Source: Pelagibius sp048268885 (GTDB lineage: Bacteria; Pseudomonadota; Alphaproteobacteria; Kiloniellales; Kiloniellaceae). Taken from it: 64,000 nt of DNA. The DNA lies in NCBI GenBank assembly GCA_048268885.1, contig JBLWUP010000001.1, forward strand, positions 1-64,000. The letters run 5' to 3'. Under the pieces are notes generated by a model. It ran no database searches, was not told where the DNA came from, and was given only the letters and a program-made list of their open reading frames with translations. Below, piece by piece: positions 41,988 to 52,500 of this stretch (its first letter is position 1; every line of letters starts with the position of its first letter). The position numbers and the translations under genes are program-made.

Positions 41988-44735
41988 CTAGCTCGTTTCG
42001 CCGGAATCGGGGGCCGCAGGCTCGCCCCCCTCTTCTTCCTCGTCCTCATCTTCGGAGAGATGGGCGACCGAAACAATACGTTCACTCTTGTCGATGCGGA
42101 AGACCATCACGCCGCGGGTGGTCCGCCCGGCGATCCGGATGTCCTCCACCGGGCTGCGGATCAGCTTGCCGCCGTCGGTCACCAGCATGATCTGGTCGCT
42201 GGCCTCGACCGGGAAAGCGGCCGCCACGCTGGACACCTCACCGCCGCCGCGCGCCAGATCCATGTTGCCGATGCCGCGGCCGCCACGTCCGGTGACGCGG
42301 TACTCGTAGGACGAGGTCCGCTTGCCGTAGCCGTCGGCGGCCACCGAAAGCACGAACTGCTCGGCCTCGGCCAATTCCTCGAGGCGCTGCTGCGGCAGTT
42401 CGATTCCATACTCGCCGCCGGCGGCTTCGCCGTCACCGTTTTCGCCGCGCCGCTTGGCGTTGGCATAGCGCAGATAGGCGTCGCGTTCCTCGGTGCTGAC
42501 CGCCTCGCCGGAGCGCAGGATCGACATGGAGATCACCTTGTCGTCCTTGGACAGCTTGATGCCGCGCACGCCGGTGGAGTTGCGCCCGGCGAAGACCCGC
42601 ACGTCCTTCACGCCGAAGCGGATGCAGCGCCCGCCGGCCGTGGCCAGCAACACGTCGTCGTCGTCGGTGCAGTAGCGCACGGAAACCAGCTCGCCGTCGC
42701 TCTCCTCCAGCTTCATGGCGATCTTGCCGTTGGCCATGACGCGCACGAAGTCGGACAGCTTGTTGCGCCGCACGTCGCCCGCCGAGGTGGCGAAGACCAC
42801 GAACATCTGGTCCCAGGTGGTCTCGTCCTCGGGCATCGGCATGAAGGTGGTGATCCACTCGCCTTCCTGCAGCGGCAGCAGGTTCACCAGGGCCTTGCCG
42901 CGGGCCTGGGGCGTGCCGATGGGCAGGCGGTAGACCTTCAGCTTGTAGACCATGCCGAGCGAGGAGAAGAACAGCACCGGCGTATGGGTGTTGCAGACGA
43001 AAACCTTGCTGACGAAATCCTCTTCGCGCGTCGCCATGCCGGCACGGCCCTTGCCGCCGCGGCGCTGGGCGCGGTAGGTCGACAGCGGCACGCGCTTGAT
43101 GTAGCCACCGTGGGTGACGGTGACCACCATGTCCTCGCGCTGGATCAGGTCTTCGTCTTCCTGCTCGAAGCCCGCCTCGGCGATCTCGGTGCGCCGCGGC
43201 GTGGCGAAGCGCTCCTTCATGTCAACCAGCTCGTCGCGCAGCACCTCCAGCAGGCGCGCGCGCGAGCCGAGGATCGCCAGGAACTCCTTGATCTCGGCGG
43301 CGATCTCTTCCAACTCCTGGGCGATCTTGTCGCGCTCCAGGCCGGTCAGGCGCTGCAGGCGCAGCTCCAGGATCGCGCGGGCCTGCAGCTCGGAGAGCTG
43401 GTAGGTGCCGTCGGGCTCCACCTGGCGGCCCGGCTCGTCGATCAGCTCGATGAGCGGCGCCACGGTCGAGGCCGGCCAGCGGCGCGCCATCAGGCCCTCG
43501 CGGGCGGCCACCGGATCCGGCGCCGCACGGATCAGTTCGATCACCGGGTCGATGTTGGCCACGGCGATGGCCAGGCCGACCAACAGGTGGGCGCGGTCGC
43601 GGGCCTTGCCCAGGCGGAAGGCGGTGCGCCGGGTGACGACCTCCTCGCGGAAATCCATGAAGGCGGCGATGATCGCCCTCAGGTCCAGCAGCTCCGGCCG
43701 GCCGCTGTTCAGCGCCAGCATGTTGCAGCCGAAGGAACCCTGCAGCGGCGAATAGCGGAACAGCTGGTTCAGCACCACCTCGGGCTCGGCCTCGCGGCGC
43801 AGCTCGATGACCACGCGCAGGCCCTGGCGGTCGCTCTCGTCGCGCAGGTCGGCGATGCCCTCGATGGTCTTGGCGCGCACCAGCTCGGCGATGCGCTCCA
43901 GCATGCGCGCCTTGTTCACCTGGTAGGGCACCTCGGAGACAACGATGGCGTGGCGGTCCTTGCGGACCTCCTCGATCTCGGTCTTCGCGCGTACGCGCAG
44001 AGAGCCGCGGCCGGTGTGGTAGGCGTCGCGGATCCCGGTGCGGCCCAGGATGATGCCGCCGGTCGGGAAGTCAGGGCCCGGCACCAGCTCCATCAGCCGG
44101 TCGATAGAAATCTCCGGGTCGTCGATGTAGGCGCAGCAAGCGTCGATCACCTCGCCCAGGTTATGGGGCGGGATGTTGGTCGCCATACCCACGGCAATGC
44201 CGCCGGCGCCGTTGACCAGCAGGTTGGGGTAGCGCGCCGGCAGGACGATCGGTTCCTGCGTCGTCTCGTCGTAGTTGTCCTGGAAATCGACGGTGTCCTC
44301 GTCGATGTCCTGCAGCAGGGAGTCGCTGGCCGCGCGGGTCAGGCGCGCCTCGGTGTAGCGCATGGCCGCCGCCGGGTCGCCGTCCATGGAGCCGAAGTTG
44401 CCCTGGCCGTCGATCAGCGGCAGGCGCATGGAGAAGTCCTGCGCCAGGCGGACCATGGTATCGTAGATCGCGCTGTCGCCGTGCGGGTGGTACTGACCCA
44501 TGACATCGCCGACCACGCGGGCCGACTTGCGGTAGGGCCGGTTCCAGTCGTAGCCGGCCTCCTTCATGGCGTAGAGGATGCGACGGTGGACGGGCTTCAG
44601 GCCGTCGCGCACGTCGGGCAAGGCGCGGGCCACGATCACGCTCATGGCGTAATCGAGGTAGGAGCGTTTCATCTCCTCCTCGATGGTGACCGGCGTAATG
44701 TCGAAATCGGAAGTCGGCTGTGACGGGTCGGACAA
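41988..44735 (-). CDS. gyrA: DNA gyrase subunit A
   Basis: About 915 residues. The catalytic tyrosine is Y127 in RYTEARL, counted from TTG 44735. The quinolone region HPHGDSAIYD keeps Ser and Asp at the E. coli 83 and 87 positions, so it looks drug-sensitive. The C-terminal beta pinwheel contains the GyrA box QRRGGKG. The start is taken as TTG at 44735 after AAGGCAG; a frame to 44768 is open but lacks support. An acidic tail (EDEDEEEEGG) ends the protein. Confidence 0.96.
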   Translation of the reverse strand: MSDPSQPTSDFDITPVTIEEEMKRSYLDYAMSVIVARALPDVRDGLKPVHRRILYAMKEAGYDWNRPYRKSARVVGDVMGQYHPHGDSAIYDTMVRLAQDFSMRLPLIDGQGNFGSMDGDPAAAMRYTEARLTRAASDSLLQDIDEDTVDFQDNYDETTQEPIVLPARYPNLLVNGAGGIAVGMATNIPPHNLGEVIDACCAYIDDPEISIDRLMELVPGPDFPTGGIILGRTGIRDAYHTGRGSLRVRAKTEIEEVRKDRHAIVVSEVPYQVNKARMLERIAELVRAKTIEGIADLRDESDRQGLRVVIELRREAEPEVVLNQLFRYSPLQGSFGCNMLALNSGRPELLDLRAIIAAFMDFREEVVTRRTAFRLGKARDRAHLLVGLAIAVANIDPVIELIRAAPDPVAAREGLMARRWPASTVAPLIELIDEPGRQVEPDGTYQLSELQARAILELRLQRLTGLERDKIAQELEEIAAEIKEFLAILGSRARLLEVLRDELVDMKERFATPRRTEIAEAGFEQEDEDLIQREDMVVTVTHGGYIKRVPLSTYRAQRRGGKGRAGMATREEDFVSKVFVCNTHTPVLFFSSLGMVYKLKVYRLPIGTPQARGKALVNLLPLQEGEWITTFMPMPEDETTWDQMFVVFATSAGDVRRNKLSDFVRVMANGKIAMKLEESDGELVSVRYCTDDDDVLLATAGGRCIRFGVKDVRVFAGRNSTGVRGIKLSKDDKVISMSILRSGEAVSTEERDAYLRYANAKRRGENGDGEAAGGEYGIELPQQRLEELAEAEQFVLSVAADGYGKRTSSYEYRVTGRGGRGIGNMDLARGGGEVSSVAAAFPVEASDQIMLVTDGGKLIRSPVEDIRIAGRTTRGVMVFRIDKSERIVSVAHLSEDEDEEEEGGEPAAPDSGETS

Positions 44736-45184
44736 GAGAACTGCCTTGCGAAGACGCCCGGACCCCACGTCCAGGCAACGGATGGTCTGGCCCGGAACGG
44801 GCCGGATTGCACTTCAGAAAAACGCTTGGATCAGCCGGGCTTTCCCTGGTCCCCAACCGGCGGGTCCGCCGGAACCAGGATGTCCCGGAAAACCCGCGGG
44901 AATCCCCCGCGAATCGTTGGTCTGACTATAGCAATCCCGCCGCCCCGCGACAACTCCCGCGCCCGCGGAGACGACCTGAATAAATGTGTGATTTCAATAG
45001 TTTACAAATCGTCGCCCGGCTCCGGGCCGAAACCCCGCCGCCACACCACAAAGCAGCCGCCCGAGAAGCCCATCCAGGCCGCTCCGGGGACCGAATTCAA
45101 CAGCGATTGGGTTGATCGCAGGAAGCGGTCTCTCGCCCGCCGGCGCGGACAAGACGACGGGACAACGGCGCCCGTCACAGCCCC
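44736..45184. other. Gap between ssb and gyrA
   Basis: About 450 bases without a convincing gene. A candidate leftward gyrA promoter lies at 44979-45007. CGCGGGGGATTCCCGCGGG near 44895-44915 can form a short hairpin that may end the ssb transcript. Confidence 0.45.
44979..45007 (-). promoter_or_regulatory. Candidate gyrA promoter
   Basis: On the minus strand TTGTAA, a 17-base spacer and TTTATT, in a locally AT-rich patch about 245 bases upstream of gyrA. The -10 is a poor match, so this is tentative. Confidence 0.3.
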
Positions 45185-45691
45185 CTAGAACGGGATCTCG
45201 TCGTCCAGGTCGCTGCCGCCGCCGCCCGAACCACCGCCGGAGCCGCCGCCGAAGCCACCGCCGCCGGAGCCGCCGCCACCGAAGCCGCCGCCGCTGGGTC
45301 CGCCGTCATCGCCGTAGCCGCCGCCCCCGCCGCCGTCCTGACGGCCGTCGAGCATGGTGAGTTCGCCGCGGAAGCGCTGCAGCACCACTTCGGTGGTGTA
45401 GCGCTCCTGGCCTTCCTTGTCGGTCCACTTGCGGGTCTGCAACTGGCCCTCGATGTAGATCTTGGAGCCCTTGCGCAGATACTTCTCCGCCACTTCGCAG
45501 AGCTTGTCGTTGAAGATCACGACCCGGTGCCATTCCGTGCGCTCGCGCCGCTCACCGCTGTTGCGGTCGCGCCATGTTTCCGAGGTGGCGAGGGACAGGT
45601 TGGCGACCTTGGTGCCGTCCTGGGTGCTGCGGATCTCCGGATCGCGCCCCAGGTTCCCCACCAAAATGACTTTGTTCACACTGCCCGCCAT
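45185..45691 (-). CDS. ssb: Single-stranded DNA-binding protein
   Basis: 168 residues. The OB domain begins MAGSVNKVILVGNLGRDPE and includes WRDRNSGERRERTEWHRVV. A Gly/Ser-rich linker of about 45 residues precedes the acidic tip DLDDEIPF, the protein-interaction tail. It is divergent from uvrA across about 245 bases. I see no alphaproteobacterial LexA box (GTTC-N7-GTTC or GAAC-N7-GAAC) in the gap. Confidence 0.97.
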   Translation of the reverse strand: MAGSVNKVILVGNLGRDPEIRSTQDGTKVANLSLATSETWRDRNSGERRERTEWHRVVIFNDKLCEVAEKYLRKGSKIYIEGQLQTRKWTDKEGQERYTTEVVLQRFRGELTMLDGRQDGGGGGGYGDDGGPSGGGFGGGGSGGGGFGGGSGGGSGGGGSDLDDEIPF

Positions 45692-45935
45692 ACCGATTCT
45701 CTCCAGTTTCTGCGAATTTCGACCTCAAGTGGCGGCGGACTCTAGCTTCCTGGCAGGGGCCTGTCAGCACTCCCTTATCCACAGGGGTCCGAAAGCCATC
45801 CGGGGCTCGATTTTCCGCCTTGCTTCCCCCATATTGACCTCATCGGCGGCTGCCCGCCACCGGTAACCCCGACTCATCGGTCATCCGACGACCTCGAGCC
45901 CCCCTGAGAGCCCACTGAGAGGCTGTGCCCATTTC

Positions 45936-48821
45936 ATGCCAAAAGGAACGCCCAAAGATCTCCAGGGCCCTGTGATCGCGATCCGCGGCGCACGCGAGCA
46001 CAATCTGAAGAACATCGACGTCACCCTGCCCCGCAACGAGCTGGTGGTCATCACCGGCCTGTCCGGCTCCGGCAAGTCGTCGCTCGCCTTCGATACCATT
46101 TATGCCGAGGGTCAGCGCCGCTATGTCGAGTCGCTCTCGGCCTACGCCCGCCAGTTCCTGGAACTGATGCAGAAGCCCGACGTCGATTCCATCGAGGGTC
46201 TCTCGCCGGCGATTTCCATCGAGCAGAAGACGACATCGAAGAACCCGCGCTCCACCGTCGGCACGGTGACCGAGATCTACGACTACATGCGCCTGCTCTT
46301 CGCGCGGGTCGGCGTGCCCTACTCGCCGGCCACCGGCCTGCCCATCGAGAGCCAGACCGTCAGCCAGATGGTCGACCGGGTCATGGAGATGGCCGAAGGC
46401 ACCCGGCTCTACCTGCTGGCCCCCATCGTGCGCGGGCGCAAGGGCGAGTACAAAAAGGAGCTGGCCGACCTGCAGAAGCGCGGCTTCCAGCGGGTGAAGA
46501 TCGACGGCGAGCTCTACGAGATCGACGAAGCCCCGGCCCTCGACAAAAAGCGCAAGCACGACATCGAGGTGGTGGTCGACCGCCTGATCGTGCGCAAGGA
46601 CATCGAGACGCGCCTGGCCGACAGCTTCGAGACGGCACTGAACCTCGCCGACGGGCTGGCCTTCACCGAAGAGGCAAAGACAGGCGGCGAGATCACCACC
46701 TTCTCGGCCAAGTTCGCCTGCCCGGTCTCCGGCTTCACCATCGAGGAGATCGAGCCGCGGCTCTTCTCCTTCAACAACCCCTTCGGCGCCTGCCCCTCCT
46801 GCGACGGCCTGGGCATCACGCTGTTCTTCGACCCCGAGCTGGTGGTGCCGGACCCCAATCTGCCCTTGAGCGGCGGCGCCATCGCCCCCTGGTCGCGTTC
46901 GGCGACGCCCTCGCCCTACTACCAGCAGACGCTGGACAGCATCGCCCGGCACTTCAAGGTCTCGACCCGCACCCCCTGGGAGGACCTGAAGAAACCGGTC
47001 CGCGACGTCATCCTCTACGGCTCCGGCAAGACCGCCATCACCATGAAGTACGAGGACGGCCTGCGCAGCTACAAGACCACCAAGCCCTTCGAGGGCGTGG
47101 TCCCCAACATGGAGCGGCGCTGGCGCGAGACCGACAGCGACTGGGTGCGCGACGACCTGGGCAAGTACCAGAGCAACAAGGCCTGCGAAGCCTGCGGCGG
47201 CTACCGTCTGAAGCCCGAGGCCCTGGCGGTGAAGCTGGACAAGCTGCACATCAGCGAGGTGGCCGAGTTCTCCGTCGCCAAGGCGGCCGACTGGTTCGGC
47301 GCGCTGAACGACAAGCTGCGCCCCAAGGAGCAGGAGATCGCCGCGCGCATCCTGAAGGAGATCAACGAGCGCCTGCGCTTCCTGGTCGACGTCGGCCTCG
47401 ACTACCTGACCCTCAGCCGCGGCTCGGCCAGCCTCTCCGGCGGCGAGAGCCAGCGCATCCGCCTTGCCTCGCAGATCGGCTCCGGGCTGACCGGCGTGCT
47501 CTACGTGCTGGACGAGCCCTCCATCGGTCTGCACCAGCGCGACAACGACCGCCTGCTGGAGACCCTGAAGCGGCTGCGCGACCTGGGCAACAGCGTCATC
47601 GTGGTGGAGCACGACGAGGACGCCATCCGCACGGCGGACTACCTGGTCGACATGGGCCCGCGCGCCGGTGTCAACGGCGGCCAGGTGATCGCCAGCGGCA
47701 GGCCCGAGGAGGTCATGCGCCACCCCGACAGCCTGACCGGCCAGTACCTGACCGGCCTGCGCCAGATCGAGGTGCCGCGTCTGCGCCGCGAAGGCCATCC
47801 CGGCCAGGAGATCAAGATCCTCGGCGCCACGGAGAACAACCTGCAGGATGTCGACGCGGCGATCCCCATGGGGACCTTCACCTGCGTCACCGGCGTTTCC
47901 GGCAGCGGCAAGTCGACCCTGATCATCGAGACCCTCTACAAGGCGCTGGCCCGCCGCCTGCACAAGGCGCGTGCCAATCCCGGCAAGCACGAGGGCATCG
48001 AGGGGCTGGAGTATCTCGACAAGATCATCGACATCGACCAGTCGCCCATCGGCCGCACGCCGCGCTCCAACCCCGCCACCTACATCGGTGCCTTCACGCC
48101 GATCCGCGAGTGGTTCGCCGGCCTGCCCGAGTCCAACGCCCGCGGCTACAAGCCGGGACGATTCTCCTTCAACGTGAAGGGCGGACGCTGCGAGGCCTGC
48201 CAGGGCGACGGCGTCATCAAGATCGAGATGCACTTCCTGCCCGACGTCTACGTGCAGTGCGACGTCTGCAAGGGCAAGCGCTACAACCGCGAGACCCTGG
48301 AGATCACCTTCAAGGACAAGTCCGTCGCCGAGATCCTCGACATGACCGTCGACGAGGGCGTGGAGTTCTTCAAGGCGGTGCCCTCGATCCGCGTGAAGCT
48401 GGAAACCCTGCAGAAAGTCGGCCTGGGCTACATCCACATCGGGCAGCCGGCGACGACGCTGTCCGGCGGCGAGGCGCAGCGCGTGAAGCTCTCCAAGGAG
48501 CTGTCGCGGCGCGCCACGGGCAGGACGCTCTACATCCTCGACGAGCCGACCACCGGCCTGCACTTTGAGGACGTGAAGAAACTGCTGGAGGTGCTGCAGG
48601 CGCTGGTCGACCAGGGCAACACCGTGGTGGTGATCGAGCATAACCTGGAGGTCATCAAGACCGCCGACTGGATCCTGGACCTCGGCCCGGACGGTGGCGA
48701 CCGCGGCGGCAAGCTGGTGGCCGCCGGCACGCCGGAGGACGTGGCGCAGGTGGCCGAGAGTCACACCGGCCACTACCTGCAGCCCTACCTGCGCACCAAA
48801 CCGAAGAAAAAGCGGGCGTGA
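45936..48821 (+). CDS. uvrA: Excinuclease ABC subunit A
   Basis: 961-residue UvrA, the damage-recognition ATPase of nucleotide excision repair. Two ABC modules are visible: Walker A GLSGSGKSSLAFDT near 40 and GVSGSGKSTLI near 655; signatures LSGGESQRIRLA and LSGGEAQRVKLS; Walker B VLDEPSIGLH and ILDEPTTGLH. Zinc-binding pairs CPSCDGLG, CEACGGYR and CEACQGDG are present. The first-module zinc site region (RVGVPYSPATG) lacks cysteines. GNAT follows with a GTGA overlap. Confidence 0.97.
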   Translation: MPKGTPKDLQGPVIAIRGAREHNLKNIDVTLPRNELVVITGLSGSGKSSLAFDTIYAEGQRRYVESLSAYARQFLELMQKPDVDSIEGLSPAISIEQKTTSKNPRSTVGTVTEIYDYMRLLFARVGVPYSPATGLPIESQTVSQMVDRVMEMAEGTRLYLLAPIVRGRKGEYKKELADLQKRGFQRVKIDGELYEIDEAPALDKKRKHDIEVVVDRLIVRKDIETRLADSFETALNLADGLAFTEEAKTGGEITTFSAKFACPVSGFTIEEIEPRLFSFNNPFGACPSCDGLGITLFFDPELVVPDPNLPLSGGAIAPWSRSATPSPYYQQTLDSIARHFKVSTRTPWEDLKKPVRDVILYGSGKTAITMKYEDGLRSYKTTKPFEGVVPNMERRWRETDSDWVRDDLGKYQSNKACEACGGYRLKPEALAVKLDKLHISEVAEFSVAKAADWFGALNDKLRPKEQEIAARILKEINERLRFLVDVGLDYLTLSRGSASLSGGESQRIRLASQIGSGLTGVLYVLDEPSIGLHQRDNDRLLETLKRLRDLGNSVIVVEHDEDAIRTADYLVDMGPRAGVNGGQVIASGRPEEVMRHPDSLTGQYLTGLRQIEVPRLRREGHPGQEIKILGATENNLQDVDAAIPMGTFTCVTGVSGSGKSTLIIETLYKALARRLHKARANPGKHEGIEGLEYLDKIIDIDQSPIGRTPRSNPATYIGAFTPIREWFAGLPESNARGYKPGRFSFNVKGGRCEACQGDGVIKIEMHFLPDVYVQCDVCKGKRYNRETLEITFKDKSVAEILDMTVDEGVEFFKAVPSIRVKLETLQKVGLGYIHIGQPATTLSGGEAQRVKLSKELSRRATGRTLYILDEPTTGLHFEDVKKLLEVLQALVDQGNTVVVIEHNLEVIKTADWILDLGPDGGDRGGKLVAAGTPEDVAQVAESHTGHYLQPYLRTKPKKKRA

Positions 48822-48862
48822 GCGGCGTCCCCGTGAGCAGAGGGGCCGTGAGCAGAGGGACC
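48818..48862 (+). repeat. Three tandem 15-base units at a gene start
   Basis: Three 15-base units each open with GTGAGC; the second and third differ at one base, the first at several. They encode VSGVP, VSRGA, VSRGT and give three possible GTG starts for the acetyltransferase. Confidence 0.75.
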
Positions 48863-49345
48863 GTCACCTGCCGTCTCGCAACGGCCGCCGACAGCACGGC
48901 GGTCGGCACCCTGTTTCAGGAGAACGCCCACCACTATTTCGGCGACAAGGCCCCGAAGCTCGACGCCATGGTCGCCCATGTCCGCGACGACGTCCTGGCG
49001 CCTCACGCCAACGTCGAGATCCTGCTGGCGGAAACCGAGGACAAGGCGGTGGGTTTCGCCAGCTTCGCGGTGGTCCACCCGGCGCCGGACCTGACCGGAC
49101 AGCTCTTCCTCAAGGATCTCTTCGTCACGGAAGAGGGGCGCAACGGCGGCGTCGGTGAAACTCTGCTCAGGGCTCTGGCAGGGATCGCGGTCGAGCGGGG
49201 CTGCAGCCGCCTCGACTGGACGGCGGAGGACTATAACCCACGCGCCCTCGCCCTCTACGACCGCATCGGCGCGAAACGCCTGCCGGAGAAGATCTACTAC
49301 CGCTTCGACGGTGACGCCCTGAAGGATTTTGCCGCGGGGGAGTGA
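48818..49345 (+). CDS. GNAT family N-acetyltransferase
   Basis: 175-residue acetyltransferase of the GCN5 fold. LFLKDLFVTEEGRNGGVGETLL is close to the acetyl-CoA-binding Q/RxxGxG/A motif, and LDWTAEDYNPRALALYDRIGA is the typical C-terminal element. Substrate unknown. The start GTG overlaps the uvrA stop (GTGA). Two further in-frame GTG codons at 48833 and 48848 lie in a 15-base tandem repeat, so the start is ambiguous. Confidence 0.88.
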   Translation: MSGVPVSRGAVSRGTVTCRLATAADSTAVGTLFQENAHHYFGDKAPKLDAMVAHVRDDVLAPHANVEILLAETEDKAVGFASFAVVHPAPDLTGQLFLKDLFVTEEGRNGGVGETLLRALAGIAVERGCSRLDWTAEDYNPRALALYDRIGAKRLPEKIYYRFDGDALKDFAAGE

Positions 49346-49492
49346 CTCCCCCTCACCCTCCCGCTAAGCGGGCCCCTCCCTCTCCCACGAGGGGAGAGGG
49401 CCTTTGTCTTTTCCCTCTCCCCTCGTGGGAGAGGGTTGTGAAGCCTTAGCGCGGAGTAGCCGAGCTTAGGCGGAGCTGGGTGAGGGGGATTT
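49346..49492. repeat. Extragenic palindromic element
   Basis: A nested palindrome between convergent genes. The inner arms (49378-49400 and 49413-49435) are 23-base perfect inverted repeats around a 12-base loop; the outer ends both carry CCCCCTCACCC in opposite directions with an imperfect TCCCGCTAAGC match. This resembles extragenic palindromes of many alphaproteobacteria. It may also end transcription in both directions. Confidence 0.85.
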
Positions 49493-49501
49493 CCCCCGCC
49501 C

Positions 49502-52500
49502 CTACTCCGCCGGCTCCGGCTGGGCCGCCCGCGCCGGGCGCAGACGCCGCGTGATGCCGCGGATGGTTACATAGAACACCGGCGTCAGGAAGAGACCGAA
49601 GAAGGTCACCCCCAGCATGCCGGAGAAGACCGTCACGCCCAGCGCCTGGCGCATCTCGGCGCCCGGACCGGTGGCGATCGCCATGGGCACCACGCCCAGG
49701 ATGAAGGCGAAGGCCGTCATCAGGATCGGGCGCAGGCGCAGGCGGCAGGCCTTGACCACCGCCTCCACCACGCTGTCGCCGTTGTCTTCGGCCTGCTTGG
49801 CGAACTCGACGATCAGGATGGCGTTCTTGGCCGCCAGGCCGACCAGCACGATGAGACCGACCTGCGTCAAGATGTTGTTGTCGAAGCCGCGCAGGGTGAT
49901 GCCGACCAGGGCGGAGAGCACGCTCATGGGCACGATGAGGATGATCGCCAGCGGCAGGCTCCAGCTCTCGTACTGGGCCGCCAGGGCCAGGAAGACGAAG
50001 AGTACCGAGAGCGCGAAGATGAAGACCGCCGTATTGCCGGTGTTGCGCTCCTGGTAGGCCAGTTCCGTCCACTCGAAGTCGGTGCCCGGCGGCAGCACCT
50101 GGTCGGCCATGTTCTCCATGATCTTCAGGGCGTCGTCGGAGGAAACCCCGGGCGCCGCGTTGCCCTGCACCGGTACCGAAACGAACATGTTGTAGCGCTG
50201 TACCAGGTTGGGGCCGGAGACGTCGCGGATCTCGATCAGGGTTCCCAACGGCACCAGCGCCCCGGTCGCCGAGCGCACCTTGAGGCGCAGGATGTCCTCC
50301 CGCTCCATGCGGAACTGCTGGTCGGCCTGGGCACGCACCTGGTAGATGCGCCCGAAGGCGTTGAAGTCGTTCACATAGGAGGTGCCGAGATTGATCGACA
50401 GGGTGTCGAAGATGTTCTGGATGGGCACGTTCAGCATGCGCGCCTTGCGCCGGTCGATATCCAGGTAGAACTGCGGCGACGACGTGCTGAAGGTGGTGTA
50501 GACGCCGGTCACGCCGGGGTTCTGCGCCGCCTGGCCCATGATGGCGTAGGCCGCGCCCAGCACCCGGTCCATGTCGGCGCTGTTCAGCTCGCGCAGCTGC
50601 ATCTTGAAGCCGCCCGAGCTGCCGACGCCGCGCACCGGCGGCGGCGGCACGGCAATGATGAAGGCCTCGCGGATCGACTGCAGCCGCCCGTAGAGCTGGC
50701 CGACGATGGCGCCGGCCGGCTGCCCCTTGGCCAGGCGCTCCTCGAAGGGATCGAGGCCGGCGAAGACCACGCCCGCGTTGGTCGCGTTGGTGAAGGTGGC
50801 GCCGGAGAAGCCGGCGAAGGCCACCGCGTTGCGCACGCCGGGGGTGTCCTGGATGACCTTCGAGGCCTCCTGCACCACCTCGTCGGTGCGCGACAGCGAG
50901 GCGCCCTCGGGCAACTGGATCACCACGATGGCATAGCCCTGGTCGAGGGTCGGAATGAAACCGCGCGGCGTCACCTGCAGCAGGTAGACGGTCCCGCCCA
51001 GCAGACCGACGAAGATCAGCAGCATGGCGGCCAGGCTGGTGCGCCGGCCCACCAGGAGATGGATGAGCCGCCCATAGGCCTCGCTCAGACGATCGAAGCC
51101 CGTGTTGAAGCCGTTGGCCAGGTAGCGCCCGACGACCGCCAGGGGAAAGCGCGAGGGCTTGCCGCCGTGCGGTTTGAAGAGAATCGCCGCCAGGGCCGGC
51201 GACAGCGTCAGCGAGTTCACCGCCGAGATGATCGTGGTCACCGCGATGGTGAGCGCGAACTGCAGGTAGAACTGGCCCGAGATGCCGGGGATGAAAGCGA
51301 CCGGCACGAAGACCGCGACCAGCACGAGGGAAATGGCGATGACCGCCGAGCCGACCTCGTCCATGGTGCGGTGCGCGGCCTCGCGCGGGCTGTAGCCCAG
51401 GCGCAGGTTGCGCTCCACGTTCTCGACCACGACGATGGCGTCGTCGACCACGATGCCGATGGCCAGCACCATGCCGAAGAGGGTCAGCATGTTGATGGAG
51501 AAGCCGAAGCCTTGCATGACGGCGAAGGTGCCGATCAGCGAGACCGGGATGGCCACGATGGGCACGATCGCGGTGCGCCAGGACTGCAGGAAGACCAGCA
51601 CCACCAGGACGACCAGCAGCGCAGCCTCGAACAGGGTTTCGTAGACCGCGTCGATGGACTCGGCGATGAACTCCGTCGGGTTGTAGACGATGGTGTAGTC
51701 GAGGCCCGGCGGGAATTCCTTCTTCACCTGCTCCATCGTCGCCTTGACCGCGTCGGCGGTCTCCAGGGCGTTGGTCCCCGGCCGCTGGAAGATCGCCAGG
51801 GCCACCGCCGGCTTGCCGTTCAGGTAGCTGTTGGTGATGTATTCCCGGGCGCCCAGCTCGATGCGGGCCACGTCCTGCAGGCGGATCAGGCGGCCGTCCT
51901 CGCCGGCCTTCACGATGACCGAACGGAACTCCTTCGGATCCTCGAAGCGCCCCTGGGTGGTGACCACGTACTGAAAGGCATTGTCGCCGGGATTGGGCGG
52001 CGCGCCGATGGAGCCGCCGGAGACCTGCACGTTCTGCTCGCGCAGGGCCTCCACCACGTCGGAGGCGGTCAGGCCGTAGGCCGACAGCTTATCGGGGTCG
52101 AGCCAGACACGCAGCGCGAACTCGCGCTCGCCGAAGAGGATCAGGTTGCCGACGCCGTCGATGCGCAGCAGCAGGTCGCGCACCCGCGAGCGCGCGTAGT
52201 TCGAGACGTAGAGCTGGTCGAAGCTCTCGTCCGGGGAGAGCATGTGGACGACCATCATCAGGTCGGGCGAGGACTTGGTGGTGGTGACGCCCAAGCGGCG
52301 CACCTCTTCGGGCAGGCGCGGTTCGGCGATGGCCACGCGGTTCTGGACCAGCACCTGGGCCTTGTCCAGATCGGTGCCCAGGTCGAAGGTGATGGTCAGC
52401 GCCATGGCGCCGTCGGCGGTGGAATAGGAGGACATGTAGAGCATGTCCTCGACGCCGTTGATCTCCTGCTCCAGCGGCGTCGCCACCGTCTCGGCCACCG

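Noticed and set aside
42060..44723. Long plus-strand frame opposite gyrA
   Set aside because: Antisense shadow; composition is biased and gyrA is complete on the other strand.
45692..45935. SOS box between ssb and uvrA
   Set aside because: I looked for GTTC-N7-GTTC and GAAC-N7-GAAC on both strands and saw none.
45840..48773. Long minus-strand frame opposite uvrA
   Set aside because: Antisense shadow of uvrA with no recognisable motif.
48818..48862. CRISPR-like array
   Set aside because: Repeats are contiguous without spacers and lie in a coding region.
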